From assembly GCA_023473665.1 (NCBI GenBank), contig JAMCYM010000002.1:248001-312000 (forward strand): DNA of 64,000 bases, read 5' to 3'. Origin of the DNA: Candidatus Marsarchaeota archaeon. GTDB lineage: Archaea; Micrarchaeota; Micrarchaeia; Micrarchaeales; Micrarchaeaceae. The position numbers and the translations under genes are program-made. Below, in pieces: positions 24,998 through 32,782 of this stretch. How positions within the stretch are numbered: position 1 is the first letter of the stretch; every line of letters begins with the position of its first letter. The notes under the pieces are model-generated. The model did no database searches and was not told where the DNA came from. It saw nothing but the letters and a program-made list of their open reading frames with translations.

Positions 24998-25123
24998 ATG
25001 ACAACCGGGCAAGAAACCACAAAGAGAGGTCTGTTATGGACCGAAGACAAGGTGCAATCCGTGCGCAAAGTGTACGATTTCTTGGTAAAGAACAAAGAAT
25101 ACAGTTTCATGGTGCATGGGTGA
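24998..25123 (+). CDS. Small ORF, 41 residues, upstream of the 140-residue gene
   Basis: MTTGQETTKRGLLWTEDK at the N-terminus, then an amphipathic helix (SVRKVYDFLVKNKEY). TATA-like AAATAAGTATAAATATTTG (24953-24971) precedes it. Its TGA is 4 nt before the ATG of the next gene in another frame (TGAATGAATG), as in translational coupling. No family recognised; it could be a leader peptide or a small protein. Confidence 0.45.
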   Translation: MTTGQETTKRGLLWTEDKVQSVRKVYDFLVKNKEYSFMVHG

Positions 25124-25127
25124 ATGA

Positions 25128-25550
25128 ATGTCGAAACCTATTAATATGGATCAAAAAGGTAGGCAGCAGATCAGCGATTTTAGGAGCATGCGAGGCATTG
25201 ACGCTCTGAAGCCAGAGACCGCTCCAGAAAGGAACAAACTGATTGTAGAAAGGGACGAATCGCTGGTAGCCGCATTTGCTAAATACTCAGTCTACAAGAA
25301 GAAGGGCCTAGATGCTGAAGCTGAAAAGCTTAGGGAAAGGTACCAGCTAAACGACTTCATACTATACCAGCTGACCGGAACTGGCAGGAGCAGCATATAT
25401 GACAAGAATGTCCCGATAGCGGATCTTGCAGGTGAGGTCAAGCGCCTGGAAGTGATGCTGAGGGAGGACGACATACTCCACGTGAAGGTATTCCTCGATG
25501 AAGCCATAGACCAGTTCTGGCGCTACCTGGCAATTGAGCGCAAAGGCTGA
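25128..25550 (+). CDS. Hypothetical protein, 140 residues
   Basis: Soluble and charged. It has a helical central part (SLVAAFAKYSVYKKKGLDAEAEKLRER, within residues 45-75) and a C-terminal helix pair ending FWRYLAIERKG. The first helical pair has TPR-like spacing, but no full repeat is present. Probably translated from the same transcript as the 41-residue ORF. A short GACCG-AAA-CGGTC stem follows the stop codon. Confidence 0.6.
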   Translation: MSKPINMDQKGRQQISDFRSMRGIDALKPETAPERNKLIVERDESLVAAFAKYSVYKKKGLDAEAEKLRERYQLNDFILYQLTGTGRSSIYDKNVPIADLAGEVKRLEVMLREDDILHVKVFLDEAIDQFWRYLAIERKG

Positions 25551-25586
25551 AGACCGAAACGGTCCTTATGGCAGGAGTCTATGACA

Positions 25587-25617
25587 GCCTATCGTAGATT
25601 ACGGCCTGTCGATAGGC
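25587..25617. repeat. Perfect 8-nt inverted repeat
   Basis: GCCTATCG (25587-25594) and CGATAGGC (25610-25617) with a 15-nt loop, in the intergenic region between two hypothetical genes. It could be an operator for the gene at 25689 or a 3'-end structure. Confidence 0.4.
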
Positions 25618-25688
25618 ATCCCGAAGGAGCAGCTCGATTTTCCGATAGAATAGGAAACATTTTAGAATTTCTATGAAGGTGTTGGAAC

Positions 25689-26336
25689 ATGCACCTAGAA
25701 TTTATTATTGATAAAGAGTATGACGCCAAGATATCTCTTATGCGCCGCACAGCAAAAAGTAGAGAACAAGTAGAAGAACGATATAAATCCGATATGGGTC
25801 TGATGCTCGTCAAAAAAGACGAATATCAGAAATCATGGGATCAAATCAATGACGACTTTTCGGACTACGTAGAACGCATGACAGGGTACAAATGGCTTCA
25901 TCCTGAGTATGAATGCGTACTATCCTGCTTTAATAGAGGAATATCTAATTGGGGGATGGATAATAGGATAGTCAGGAGCTGGACTGAGGATCAATTTAAG
26001 ATGCGTAGGATAACCGCGCACGAGCTAATACTTATGCATTACTTTGAAATTTACAAGGAAAATTATGTGCACGAGGGACTGACAGAAGGGCAGGTTTGGG
26101 CGCTTGCAGAAATTGCCGCATTCGCTCTCACCTCACTAACGAAAGAGGCTGAATTATTCTGGCCAGGTGATACAGAATACCATACGGACCACAATTATCC
26201 GCATATTGTGGAGCTGCAGAACGAATTGAAACAGGTTTTCTTGGACAGCATCAAGAAAAGCGATTTTGACCATTATATGAAAGTTGGGATTAATCTGGTG
26301 AAGAAATACCCAAACATGAATCCAAAGGGCAAATGA
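25689..26336 (+). CDS. Hypothetical protein with an HE-x5-H-like motif
   Basis: 215 residues, soluble. The centre reads ITAHELILMHYFEIY (near residues 117-131), an HE-x4-H arrangement that is not the zincin HExxH, followed by a helical segment WALAEIAAFALTSLTKEAEL and HTDHNYPH near 175. Clustered His/Glu/Asp suggest metal binding. No family recognised. AT-richer than its neighbours. A strong 11-bp hairpin follows 14 nt after the stop. Confidence 0.6.
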   Translation: MHLEFIIDKEYDAKISLMRRTAKSREQVEERYKSDMGLMLVKKDEYQKSWDQINDDFSDYVERMTGYKWLHPEYECVLSCFNRGISNWGMDNRIVRSWTEDQFKMRRITAHELILMHYFEIYKENYVHEGLTEGQVWALAEIAAFALTSLTKEAELFWPGDTEYHTDHNYPHIVELQNELKQVFLDSIKKSDFDHYMKVGINLVKKYPNMNPKGK

Positions 26337-26350
26337 CAGCTTTAGAAGGG

Positions 26351-26376
26351 TACAATTTCATAGAAATGAAATTGTA
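26351..26376. repeat. Perfect 11-bp hairpin after the hypothetical gene
   Basis: TACAATTTCAT (26351-26361), loop AGAA, ATGAAATTGTA (26366-26376). It follows the stop codon at 26336. Archaeal termination does not normally use hairpins, so this may be an RNA processing or stability element or the edge of an inserted segment. Confidence 0.6.
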
Positions 26377-26847
26377 AACGCCATCTGTGCTGTCTGATTA
26401 TTTTTCATATTTCCGAAACGAAAACACGTTTTGTTTTAAGCATCTCTTTTGAATTTTTGGAAAACAGGGCCTGTTGGTTAAGCAAGCGGTATTGAGCGCG
26501 AAGTCGGCCTGTTTTTCATGCCTTTCCGAGAGAGGGCGTTTTTTGGCTCGCAATTATGAAACTTAATAGGCATAAATCCATATTCTTGAAAATCAATTTC
26601 TGAAGGGCTGAAAACCCTCGAAAACAAATTTTCGAGAGAAAAATTTACACGCATTTGCGTTCTGCTGCACGAAAAATTTTCTTTCGGGATTTTATTCACG
26701 CCATAGCGCAATGCAATAGGCAGCAAATAAAGAAGAAATCGAGTTTTGCTAAAAGAATCAAAGAAAAACTAAGTATATTCTATATTGTTCTAAAATAACG
26801 CATGCCATCAGTTATGCAGCTGAGCTCAGAAACCTTTTCTTTGAATT
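26377..26847. other. AT-rich non-coding region with several inverted repeats
   Basis: I see no credible gene. Structured elements are: AAAACAGGGCC with GGCCTGTTTT, around 26462-26517; CTCGAAAA with TTTTCGAG, around 26618-26637; ACGCA-TT-TGCGT near 26650; and CGAAA with TTTCG near 26670-26686. A minus-strand 82-codon frame here reads as low-complexity shadow. Candidate structured RNA, or a regulatory/replication region; no ORB-type repeats or cdc6 gene seen. Confidence 0.4.
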
Positions 26848-27588
26848 TCATTGACCATTAGGCTCTTGCTCTGCTGCAGCTTGCGCGACGCCTTCCGCAG
26901 CCCTCTTGTTCTGATTTGCATCATGAATATGTGATGCTATAATACCCCCTATAAACCCGCCGGTCAGTAGAATGTTTAATGCCAGCGAAGCATAGGGCAT
27001 GGCGTGTGGCGACATAGTGTAATCATAGGCACTTTCTATAACAATTATTGTGCTGGTGCTAAGAGCGAGCATGTATGCGGCTATCGTGTCCTTTCTTGCC
27101 TCCTTGTTTAGGATTAATATCTTAGTATCTAGAGATATCTCATTAGCTGCCTCAATTGTGCTGGATGGCACATAGCGCATAAACGCCCTATATGCAGCTT
27201 GCCCGGCATCGCTAAGATGATAATATTCGTGTCCGCCAAGCTGCAGAACAGTGAGAAGGCCATCAGCCTTGAGCGTTTCTATCCTCCTGTTTGCCGTACC
27301 TGTAGTGAGGGTCTCGTATTGATTGCTCTTGCTTGTCCACGCATCATTGATCCTAGCCAATTCCAAGAGCGTACCAGGATCAGACTTATGCGTTCCCTTA
27401 ACATACTTCTTGGCAGCCCTCAGCTCAGTATAGCTCTCTTTTCTCAGAAACCTTACGAATTGCCTAGTATTGCCATGCTTGATGGCTTCTTGTTCTTGCA
27501 GCTTATAAATATTTGCCTTCTTCATGGCGATGATAAAGGCCCTCCCATAATCTGATGCTTGGTTATTCGTGTGCAAGCTCGTATTCAT
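26848..27588 (-). CDS. Winged-helix protein with C-terminal membrane hairpin
   Basis: 246 residues. The N-terminal half is helical with a wHTH-like segment (TLTTGTANRRIETLKADGLL, then a beta-wing LQLGGHEYYHLSDAGQAAYR), typical of MarR/PadR-like regulators. Two hydrophobic helices follow (about residues 168-184 and 200-222), then a polar alanine/glutamate-rich tail. It may be a membrane-tethered DNA-binding regulator. The TATA element (GGTATAAATATC, 27618-27629) suits a leaderless start at 27588. Confidence 0.65.
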   Translation of the reverse strand: MNTSLHTNNQASDYGRAFIIAMKKANIYKLQEQEAIKHGNTRQFVRFLRKESYTELRAAKKYVKGTHKSDPGTLLELARINDAWTSKSNQYETLTTGTANRRIETLKADGLLTVLQLGGHEYYHLSDAGQAAYRAFMRYVPSSTIEAANEISLDTKILILNKEARKDTIAAYMLALSTSTIIVIESAYDYTMSPHAMPYASLALNILLTGGFIGGIIASHIHDANQNKRAAEGVAQAAAEQEPNGQ

Positions 27589-27718
27589 GTCACCACATTA
27601 AGGTTTTCTCGTTCGAGATATTTATACCTGCCTAAAGAGGTTTCACCTAAAAGAAATTAGAAATACTAAATTACTGTTAGTATCACTAAAGCCGTATGTG
27701 GGCGGGTCAGAATCGCCA

Positions 27719-28126
27719 TCAGTCTTTCCGGCCAGTCAAGCCTTCCCTGATCTTTTTCTTAGTATCATTATTCTGGTCCCTTGCTTCCTTAGCATTTTCA
27801 GGTTCTCCGGCAACGTCATAGAGCTTTGCAGCCGCTTCATAAAGATAAAGGCTTCTTACCTTTTCTCCGTATTTGTACTCCAAGACTGCGGCCTCCTTCA
27901 CGTTCGCCGCGGCTTCGTGGCATGCCCGCCTATAATCCGACGTAGATTGGTCCAGCACCACTGATGCCAATGTCGGTATTATCTTATCCACCGCGCTTCC
28001 AAGCCACCCATCTGCCTCTCTGCTGTATCTGTGCTGGGCAACAACCTTGAATGCCTCCACAAGGTTATTCTTCTCGTCCCTCGTCAAAAGCTTGCCGCTC
28101 TTGGCAGACTGCAACATATCTACCAT
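27719..28126 (-). CDS. Hypothetical helical protein (TPR-like C-terminus)
   Basis: 135 residues, all-helical in appearance. SLYLYEAAAKLYDVAGEPENA near residues 95-115 has TPR-type helix packing (A-x-x-Y, small residue, turn with GEPENA). TATA (TGTAAATATC, 28152-28161) places the start at the ATG at 28126 rather than 28141. Function unknown. The helical-repeat character is shared with the 781-residue protein nearby. Confidence 0.6.
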   Translation of the reverse strand: MVDMLQSAKSGKLLTRDEKNNLVEAFKVVAQHRYSREADGWLGSAVDKIIPTLASVVLDQSTSDYRRACHEAAANVKEAAVLEYKYGEKVRSLYLYEAAAKLYDVAGEPENAKEARDQNNDTKKKIREGLTGRKD

Positions 28127-28196
28127 GCAACCACACCACATACGTGTGCATTAAGATATTTACAGCTTTCATTAGGGCAAAAAGAGAAAGTCGGAT

Positions 28197-29300
28197 TTAC
28201 TCAAAAGGAATCTGCCTGGGCCCAGCCGTGCGCCACACTGCACCTAGCTTTTCCGGCCTTCCGTCTTGATTAAGCTTGGATACCTTCATCGCATTATTGA
28301 ATCTATCGTGGAATACTGCATTGAATACCCTGTCGAAATCTCGCTTGGGGAGAATCTCTTCCAAGTAGCAGATTGCGCCGCTGAGCAGCTTTTTCTTCGT
28401 CAATTCCGCGTACTCTTCGCTGGTAAGCTCGACCAAGGTCGAATACCTGATGCTGGGCCAACCGCTTATCCTTACATTGAATTTTGTTTTCGCGGCCTCT
28501 TCATGTTCTTCATCGTCGATAGGTCTATGCGCAATTCGTTCAGGACTCAGGCCGTTCTTTGGCCATGCCATACCATTTTCTTCCGGTGTCCAGTCTGGCT
28601 TGAGCCTGAACACCGCCATTGCGGTGTTTGGTGACCCGTCAAAGACTGCATTTCTGACTTTATTGATATTAGCAGGGGGTGCCGCATCTGCAAGGTAAAA
28701 AATTACACTATTTATTGAATCTTTTGTCATTAATTGTCTGTATTGGTCTTCGGTAAGCTCAAATAATACTACGCGCGTAACGTTAGGCCAGCCGCTTACC
28801 ATTATGTTGACGTTCTTTTCGGTTGTCTTCTCGGTCGGTTTTGGACTTTTTGCAGGCACACTTACGCGAGATATTGTTTTTATTTCAGGAGCTTCTGGAT
28901 GCATCGGCATATTATTAGACCCGGGCTCTTTTGTCTGATTGATAAGATCAAGGTAATGCTCCTCTGTCTGCTCTACCTTATTGCCAAGTCTTAGCAGGCG
29001 TGCATGCCTTTCCTCTGGGGTCTCACGCGGACGCTTGATATCGCGAACTACGTCTGGAACGTCTCCATAAGAGGTTGTGCGATTTGTATGTTTCTGCGGC
29101 AATTTCCACACCATCAATCATTGGCGCCAGTATTCATGGCTCCAGAGAGACCCAAACCATTCAGGCAACATTGACCTCCTTCAATTGTCTACATCTTCTT
29201 GTGGATTTGCCGTTACGCTAGTAGAGACAGTAGGTATGTGCATACCAGCAGTAAAATCAGTTATCGGCTGTTTTTTAACAGCTTTAGTTGTACTTGGCAC
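28197..29300 (-). pseudogene. Two-repeat protein gene interrupted by two in-frame TGA codons
   Basis: One minus-strand frame runs from GTG at 29300 to the stop at 28197 (367 sense or TGA codons) and contains TGA at 29183-29181 and at 29120-29118. The intact 3' portion (from ATG 29114, 305 residues) has two copies of an approximately 80-residue domain: SGWPNVTRVVLFELTEDQY and SGWPSIRYSTLVELTSEEY head the copies, and NAVFDGSPNTAMAV and NAVFHDRFNNAMKV end them. A paralogous promoter supports GTG 29300. AGGAGGTCA precedes an ATG at 29171, so a shorter product is possible. It may be decayed, recoded by readthrough, or mis-sequenced. No known family. Confidence 0.5.
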
Positions 29301-29328
29301 GGTATCACGAAAACGCTCAGTCCATCTA

Positions 29329-29338
29329 GATATTTATG
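29329..29338 (-). promoter_or_regulatory. TATA element of the TGA-interrupted gene
   Basis: Minus strand CATAAATATC, within AAAAGGCATAAATATCT. The same 17 nt occur upstream of the gene starting at 32662. The distance to GTG 29300 is about 33 nt. Confidence 0.5.
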
Positions 29339-29447
29339 CCTTTTGGGATCTGATCCTGACTTCAAGATTGACGATAAATAGACGCTGCAGAATGTCTAAA
29401 TATCTGACCGAACTTCATAGAAATGCCGATTTTGGCCAGGGACGTCA

Positions 29448-31793
29448 ATGCCACAGACTACGATCGACAGAGACGAGAGCGTCAGAAAATTAGAGCGACG
29501 CTTCTGTTCCGAGGCTGCGGCAAAAGGTCACTATGTGGCTGCGTTCTGCTGGGCTATGCGCGCCAGAGACAGAGAGACGGCCGAACATTACATAGGCAAA
29601 GAGTGCGAGAAGTTCACCGAGGCTGGATTCCCGGATGCGGCACAGCAGCTCAAGGAGCGAGCCATGGAACTTGCATCGGCCAACGCTGAGATAAGCTGGC
29701 GCGACGTGTACATTGTAGAGTTCGAGATACTAGGCAAACTGTCAGAAACGCTAGCGGCCAAGACCGGACTCCCAAACTATGCGCCTCTCGATATGGATGA
29801 TTTCTACAGGTTCGGCATGTGGGATAGAGTGCAGAAGATAGGTGGCTCGCTCGATGCCCTTGCAGCTCAGACCGCGTTCACCGAAGGGCTTCTCGCGCGC
29901 GTATGGGACGGCGGCGCAGAGGAAGCCAGCATCAGCGGTTATAAACCAACTATAAATAGGCTGTTCACGAAAAATCCAGGCTATGAGCCTATCTACAACA
30001 GCATATACGACACGCAGTTCGATATAGACTACAACGAAGGAGAGATGCACAACTTCGCTCTCAAGGGCTATGTACAGCTGCGCTTGGTCGAGGGCAGCGC
30101 GCTTCGCTGCATGGCAGTGGCTGAGGGCGGCGAGCTGGCGAGACACATAGCTGGCTTGGGCCTCTTCGGTGCTTACGCTGCGTCGAAGCAGGCATTGCTG
30201 GCAAGGCAGATAGGCATAGTAGCGGAATACGCCGCAGCAGCCGACTCGCAAGTCATCGGAAAGCTTGACCCGGACAGCGGCATAACGCTATCAGGCATAG
30301 GTAGCACTCATGAATACAAGCCGCATATGGAGGGGCTGAACGCGCTTAAGGCGGGCTATGCTGGCATAGCGTACACAAACTCGACAATAGGCGCGTTCTA
30401 CGACGCGATCCGTGATATTAGCAGGCACGTTGGCATGGAAACGGCACGTATTCATGCACGCATCGCAATGATATCCGATTTCGCATCGGCAACAAGAGAT
30501 GGTAATGATAAATTGGATCCAGAAGCGGTGCGCTCGTTCGTGCGCGGATTCCGTGCAGTGAGCGAGACATACAGGCCTGACACAACCCAGCTCTCTCTCG
30601 AAGGCAGGACTGCGGATTCCAGGCCTATTGCACTCTACGACCAAGACTCTTACACGAAATTGGCGAGCACAGCATACGTCAGACTCGCGACAGAGGCGAT
30701 AATCGCAATGTACGGGTGGGGGCACGGCCAGCGCTTCAGGCTGCCGGTACTGCTGCATTCGAGCGATCCAGAGCTCTCGCATAGGCTGGGGCACGAGGAG
30801 CATGGATGGAACTTCTATGTCTCATGCGGAGCTGCGGGCTGGGAAATGCCAGAGACCATAGCCTCAGATACCGATGAATCGATAATCTATCTGCTCGGCG
30901 TCGCGGCGAACACTGGACGTGCTGCCGATGTGGCATCCATCGAAAGACTCGTCGCCTACGAGCTGGGCCGCCACATGCTGGCACAGCAGGCCCCACGCAA
31001 GGACTGGGAAGAGTTCTACTCGCATGCGGGGGAGAAGCCGGCCGCGATGCTGATCAATGGGCTGGCTGAGATACTTGGATGCTACCTTATGCAGCGCGCC
31101 ACCCACGCAAACAGCAGAAACGAGGCCGTGGCACGTGCTGTAGCAGGGCGCATAGAGGAACGCGCTACAGCGATGGCCGAGCGCGCCTCTGCAGCGCTGC
31201 TATCTGATATTCTCAATGCAGCCAGCGACCCAAGCACGCCAAATTCGGAGATACTCAAGGCCAGCGAAGCGCTCGTTGACGAGGCCGAACGGTACACTAG
31301 GATGCACATGTACAGCGCATTGCACCTTGCAGCGGGGCTCTACATCCATCACACTACTATCATTATGGGTTTCGTGCAGGAGTCGTGCTGGCGTACCATC
31401 TGGAACTGGAAAGAGAACAGGGAGATAGACACCTACCCGATGCTTGATGAGTTCGGGGCCCGCCTCAGGGCGCTCGATGCTGGCGTGAAGGATGAGCATG
31501 GAGGCAGCTACTTGGAACTGTACATGAGCTCATACAAGCACGAGGCCTCTGACATAAAGCGCCTCCGCGAGCTAAGGAGCGAGATGGACGTCGACCTGAA
31601 AGGCATCGGATCGGGAAATGCTGAAGAGACGCGCGAATCAATCAAAAGCCTAGAGCGCCACATACGCGCCCTCTATGCCACCGAGGCGGACAGGGCCCGC
31701 AAGCTCATTGATTGGTTCGACAGGTTTGAAAAGGCGAGCCAGGAAGAGAAGTGGGCATATATAGAGGAGATGCGCGAAGCCTTGGGTATGTAA
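29448..31793 (+). CDS. Large helical hypothetical protein, 781 residues
   Basis: Soluble, nearly all helical. The N-terminus has TPR-like hairpins (KGHYVAAFCWAMRARDRETA, residues about 26-45, and FPDAAQQLKERAMELA). The middle contains RLGHEEHGWNF near residue 445 and the C-terminus is coiled-coil-like (SIKSLERHIRALYATEADRA). No catalytic motif or membrane helix is evident, and I recognise no family. It could be a scaffold or lineage-specific cytoplasmic protein. The TATA-like CTAAATATC (29396-29404) gives a leader of about 20 nt. The largest gene of the accessory block. Confidence 0.7.
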   Translation: MPQTTIDRDESVRKLERRFCSEAAAKGHYVAAFCWAMRARDRETAEHYIGKECEKFTEAGFPDAAQQLKERAMELASANAEISWRDVYIVEFEILGKLSETLAAKTGLPNYAPLDMDDFYRFGMWDRVQKIGGSLDALAAQTAFTEGLLARVWDGGAEEASISGYKPTINRLFTKNPGYEPIYNSIYDTQFDIDYNEGEMHNFALKGYVQLRLVEGSALRCMAVAEGGELARHIAGLGLFGAYAASKQALLARQIGIVAEYAAAADSQVIGKLDPDSGITLSGIGSTHEYKPHMEGLNALKAGYAGIAYTNSTIGAFYDAIRDISRHVGMETARIHARIAMISDFASATRDGNDKLDPEAVRSFVRGFRAVSETYRPDTTQLSLEGRTADSRPIALYDQDSYTKLASTAYVRLATEAIIAMYGWGHGQRFRLPVLLHSSDPELSHRLGHEEHGWNFYVSCGAAGWEMPETIASDTDESIIYLLGVAANTGRAADVASIERLVAYELGRHMLAQQAPRKDWEEFYSHAGEKPAAMLINGLAEILGCYLMQRATHANSRNEAVARAVAGRIEERATAMAERASAALLSDILNAASDPSTPNSEILKASEALVDEAERYTRMHMYSALHLAAGLYIHHTTIIMGFVQESCWRTIWNWKENREIDTYPMLDEFGARLRALDAGVKDEHGGSYLELYMSSYKHEASDIKRLRELRSEMDVDLKGIGSGNAEETRESIKSLERHIRALYATEADRARKLIDWFDRFEKASQEEKWAYIEEMREALGM

Positions 31794-31812
31794 GGTTCAA
31801 TAGGTGTCTAAC

Positions 31813-32100
31813 ATGATGAGCAATTCTAAAAGCGTGCAAGTCGACAACTCTTGCATGCAACGCAACGCTATAAGCAAGGAAGAGTTTGTCGATAAAGTAT
31901 TGTACCTGAAAGATACCCTCGAATCGGTGATATACCATCGGCATAGCCCCGCGGAAATATGTAGTGAGATATGCAAAACCTTGAGGAATGTTCCAGAAAC
32001 CGCCCACTATCTCGAATCAAACAGTATACCAGAATATGGATGCCCAGAATTCATAGGGACGATACTGAGAGAGACCGAGAAGGAGAATGATAAGTTGTAA
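31813..32100 (+). CDS. Hypothetical small protein
   Basis: 95 residues from ATG 31813 (GTG 31804 also possible), soluble and helical, with several cysteines (NSCMQRN, EICSEICKT, EYGCPEF) whose spacing is not a standard zinc motif. It starts 19 nt after the 781-residue gene, so they are probably co-transcribed. Function unknown. Confidence 0.55.
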   Translation: MMSNSKSVQVDNSCMQRNAISKEEFVDKVLYLKDTLESVIYHRHSPAEICSEICKTLRNVPETAHYLESNSIPEYGCPEFIGTILRETEKENDKL

Positions 32101-32149
32101 TCAAGGCGACACAGACGGATATTTCAGCATCACGGCGCGGGGTCAGCAA

Positions 32150-32662
32150 TCATACCGTATTTGGATAGCCCGGATCAGGGCCTGGATCAAACATTCTTCT
32201 GAGCTCCATGCCTCTCAGCTCCAAGTACTGTGTTTTGTTATCTGGCAAGTTGAAGTTCTCCTTTATTCCAGCTGCCACTTCGGGATTAAAAGCAACGGTT
32301 TCGCTGAACGCTTTGAGCGCTAGCTCATGCATACCCTCAAGCTCCTCTTGAGTGAGCTTAAACTCCTTTATAAGTACATCCACATTGCCCTTGTTGTATC
32401 TAGTAGTATAGTCGGACAGGAGGTTATTGAGCACGTCTAGTGCGCCAGCATGTTTTTGGGCCTCTGAAAGCTCGGTGCCTTCTCTATTTGCAGCTCTGTT
32501 TGCATACTCTAGATAACCATCTTCTCCCTGCGCATACACTTTCAAGTATGCAATAAAGTCTTTGTACGCTTCCGCCCTTCCCAATTCTAATCTAAGTTTT
32601 ATGTCGTAAGGAGGGTTTTGCTTTTGACTTGCCTTTTTACTTACATCGTCAGTAGCTGGCAT
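32150..32662 (-). CDS. Hypothetical helical protein, paralogous leader to the TGA-interrupted gene
   Basis: 170 residues, helical and charged: LGRAEAYKDFIAYLKVYA, then ALDVLNNLLSDYTTRYNKGN, and a final GMELRRMFDPGPDPGYP. The promoter and first codons match those of the gene at 29300: identical AAAAGGCATAAATATCT box and N-termini MPATDDVSKK versus VPSTTKAVKK, so the two genes share a duplicated 5' end. The ATG at 32662 is chosen on this basis. Function unknown. Confidence 0.65.
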   Translation of the reverse strand: MPATDDVSKKASQKQNPPYDIKLRLELGRAEAYKDFIAYLKVYAQGEDGYLEYANRAANREGTELSEAQKHAGALDVLNNLLSDYTTRYNKGNVDVLIKEFKLTQEELEGMHELALKAFSETVAFNPEVAAGIKENFNLPDNKTQYLELRGMELRRMFDPGPDPGYPNTV

Positions 32663-32693
32663 TATAAACACCAAAAAACGTTCGGCCCAACCA

Positions 32694-32703
32694 GATATTT
32701 ATG
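32694..32703 (-). promoter_or_regulatory. TATA element, duplicate of the one at 29329
   Basis: Minus strand CATAAATATC with the flanking bases AAAAGG upstream, about 36 nt from ATG 32662. Confidence 0.5.
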
Positions 32704-32782
32704 CCTTTTCGTAATGTATGGTGGCGATGTCAGCGCCCAGTCATTACCGTTTCAGCAACTCAGCTGGTGCTACTTTCTTGGA

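Noticed and set aside
26461-26517. tRNA-like sequence (TTGGTTAAGCA) inside the structured region
   Set aside because: Too short, with no T arm, anticodon stem or acceptor stem of the right length.
26478-26726. 82-codon minus-strand frame
   Set aside because: Overlaps several inverted repeats, has no promoter and reads as low-quality sequence.
28197-29300. TGA decoded as Trp in the whole genome
   Set aside because: Many genes here end in TGA with the next gene starting in the overlap (leuS-HAD, arginase-family gene, ThyA-like gene), so TGA is a normal stop.
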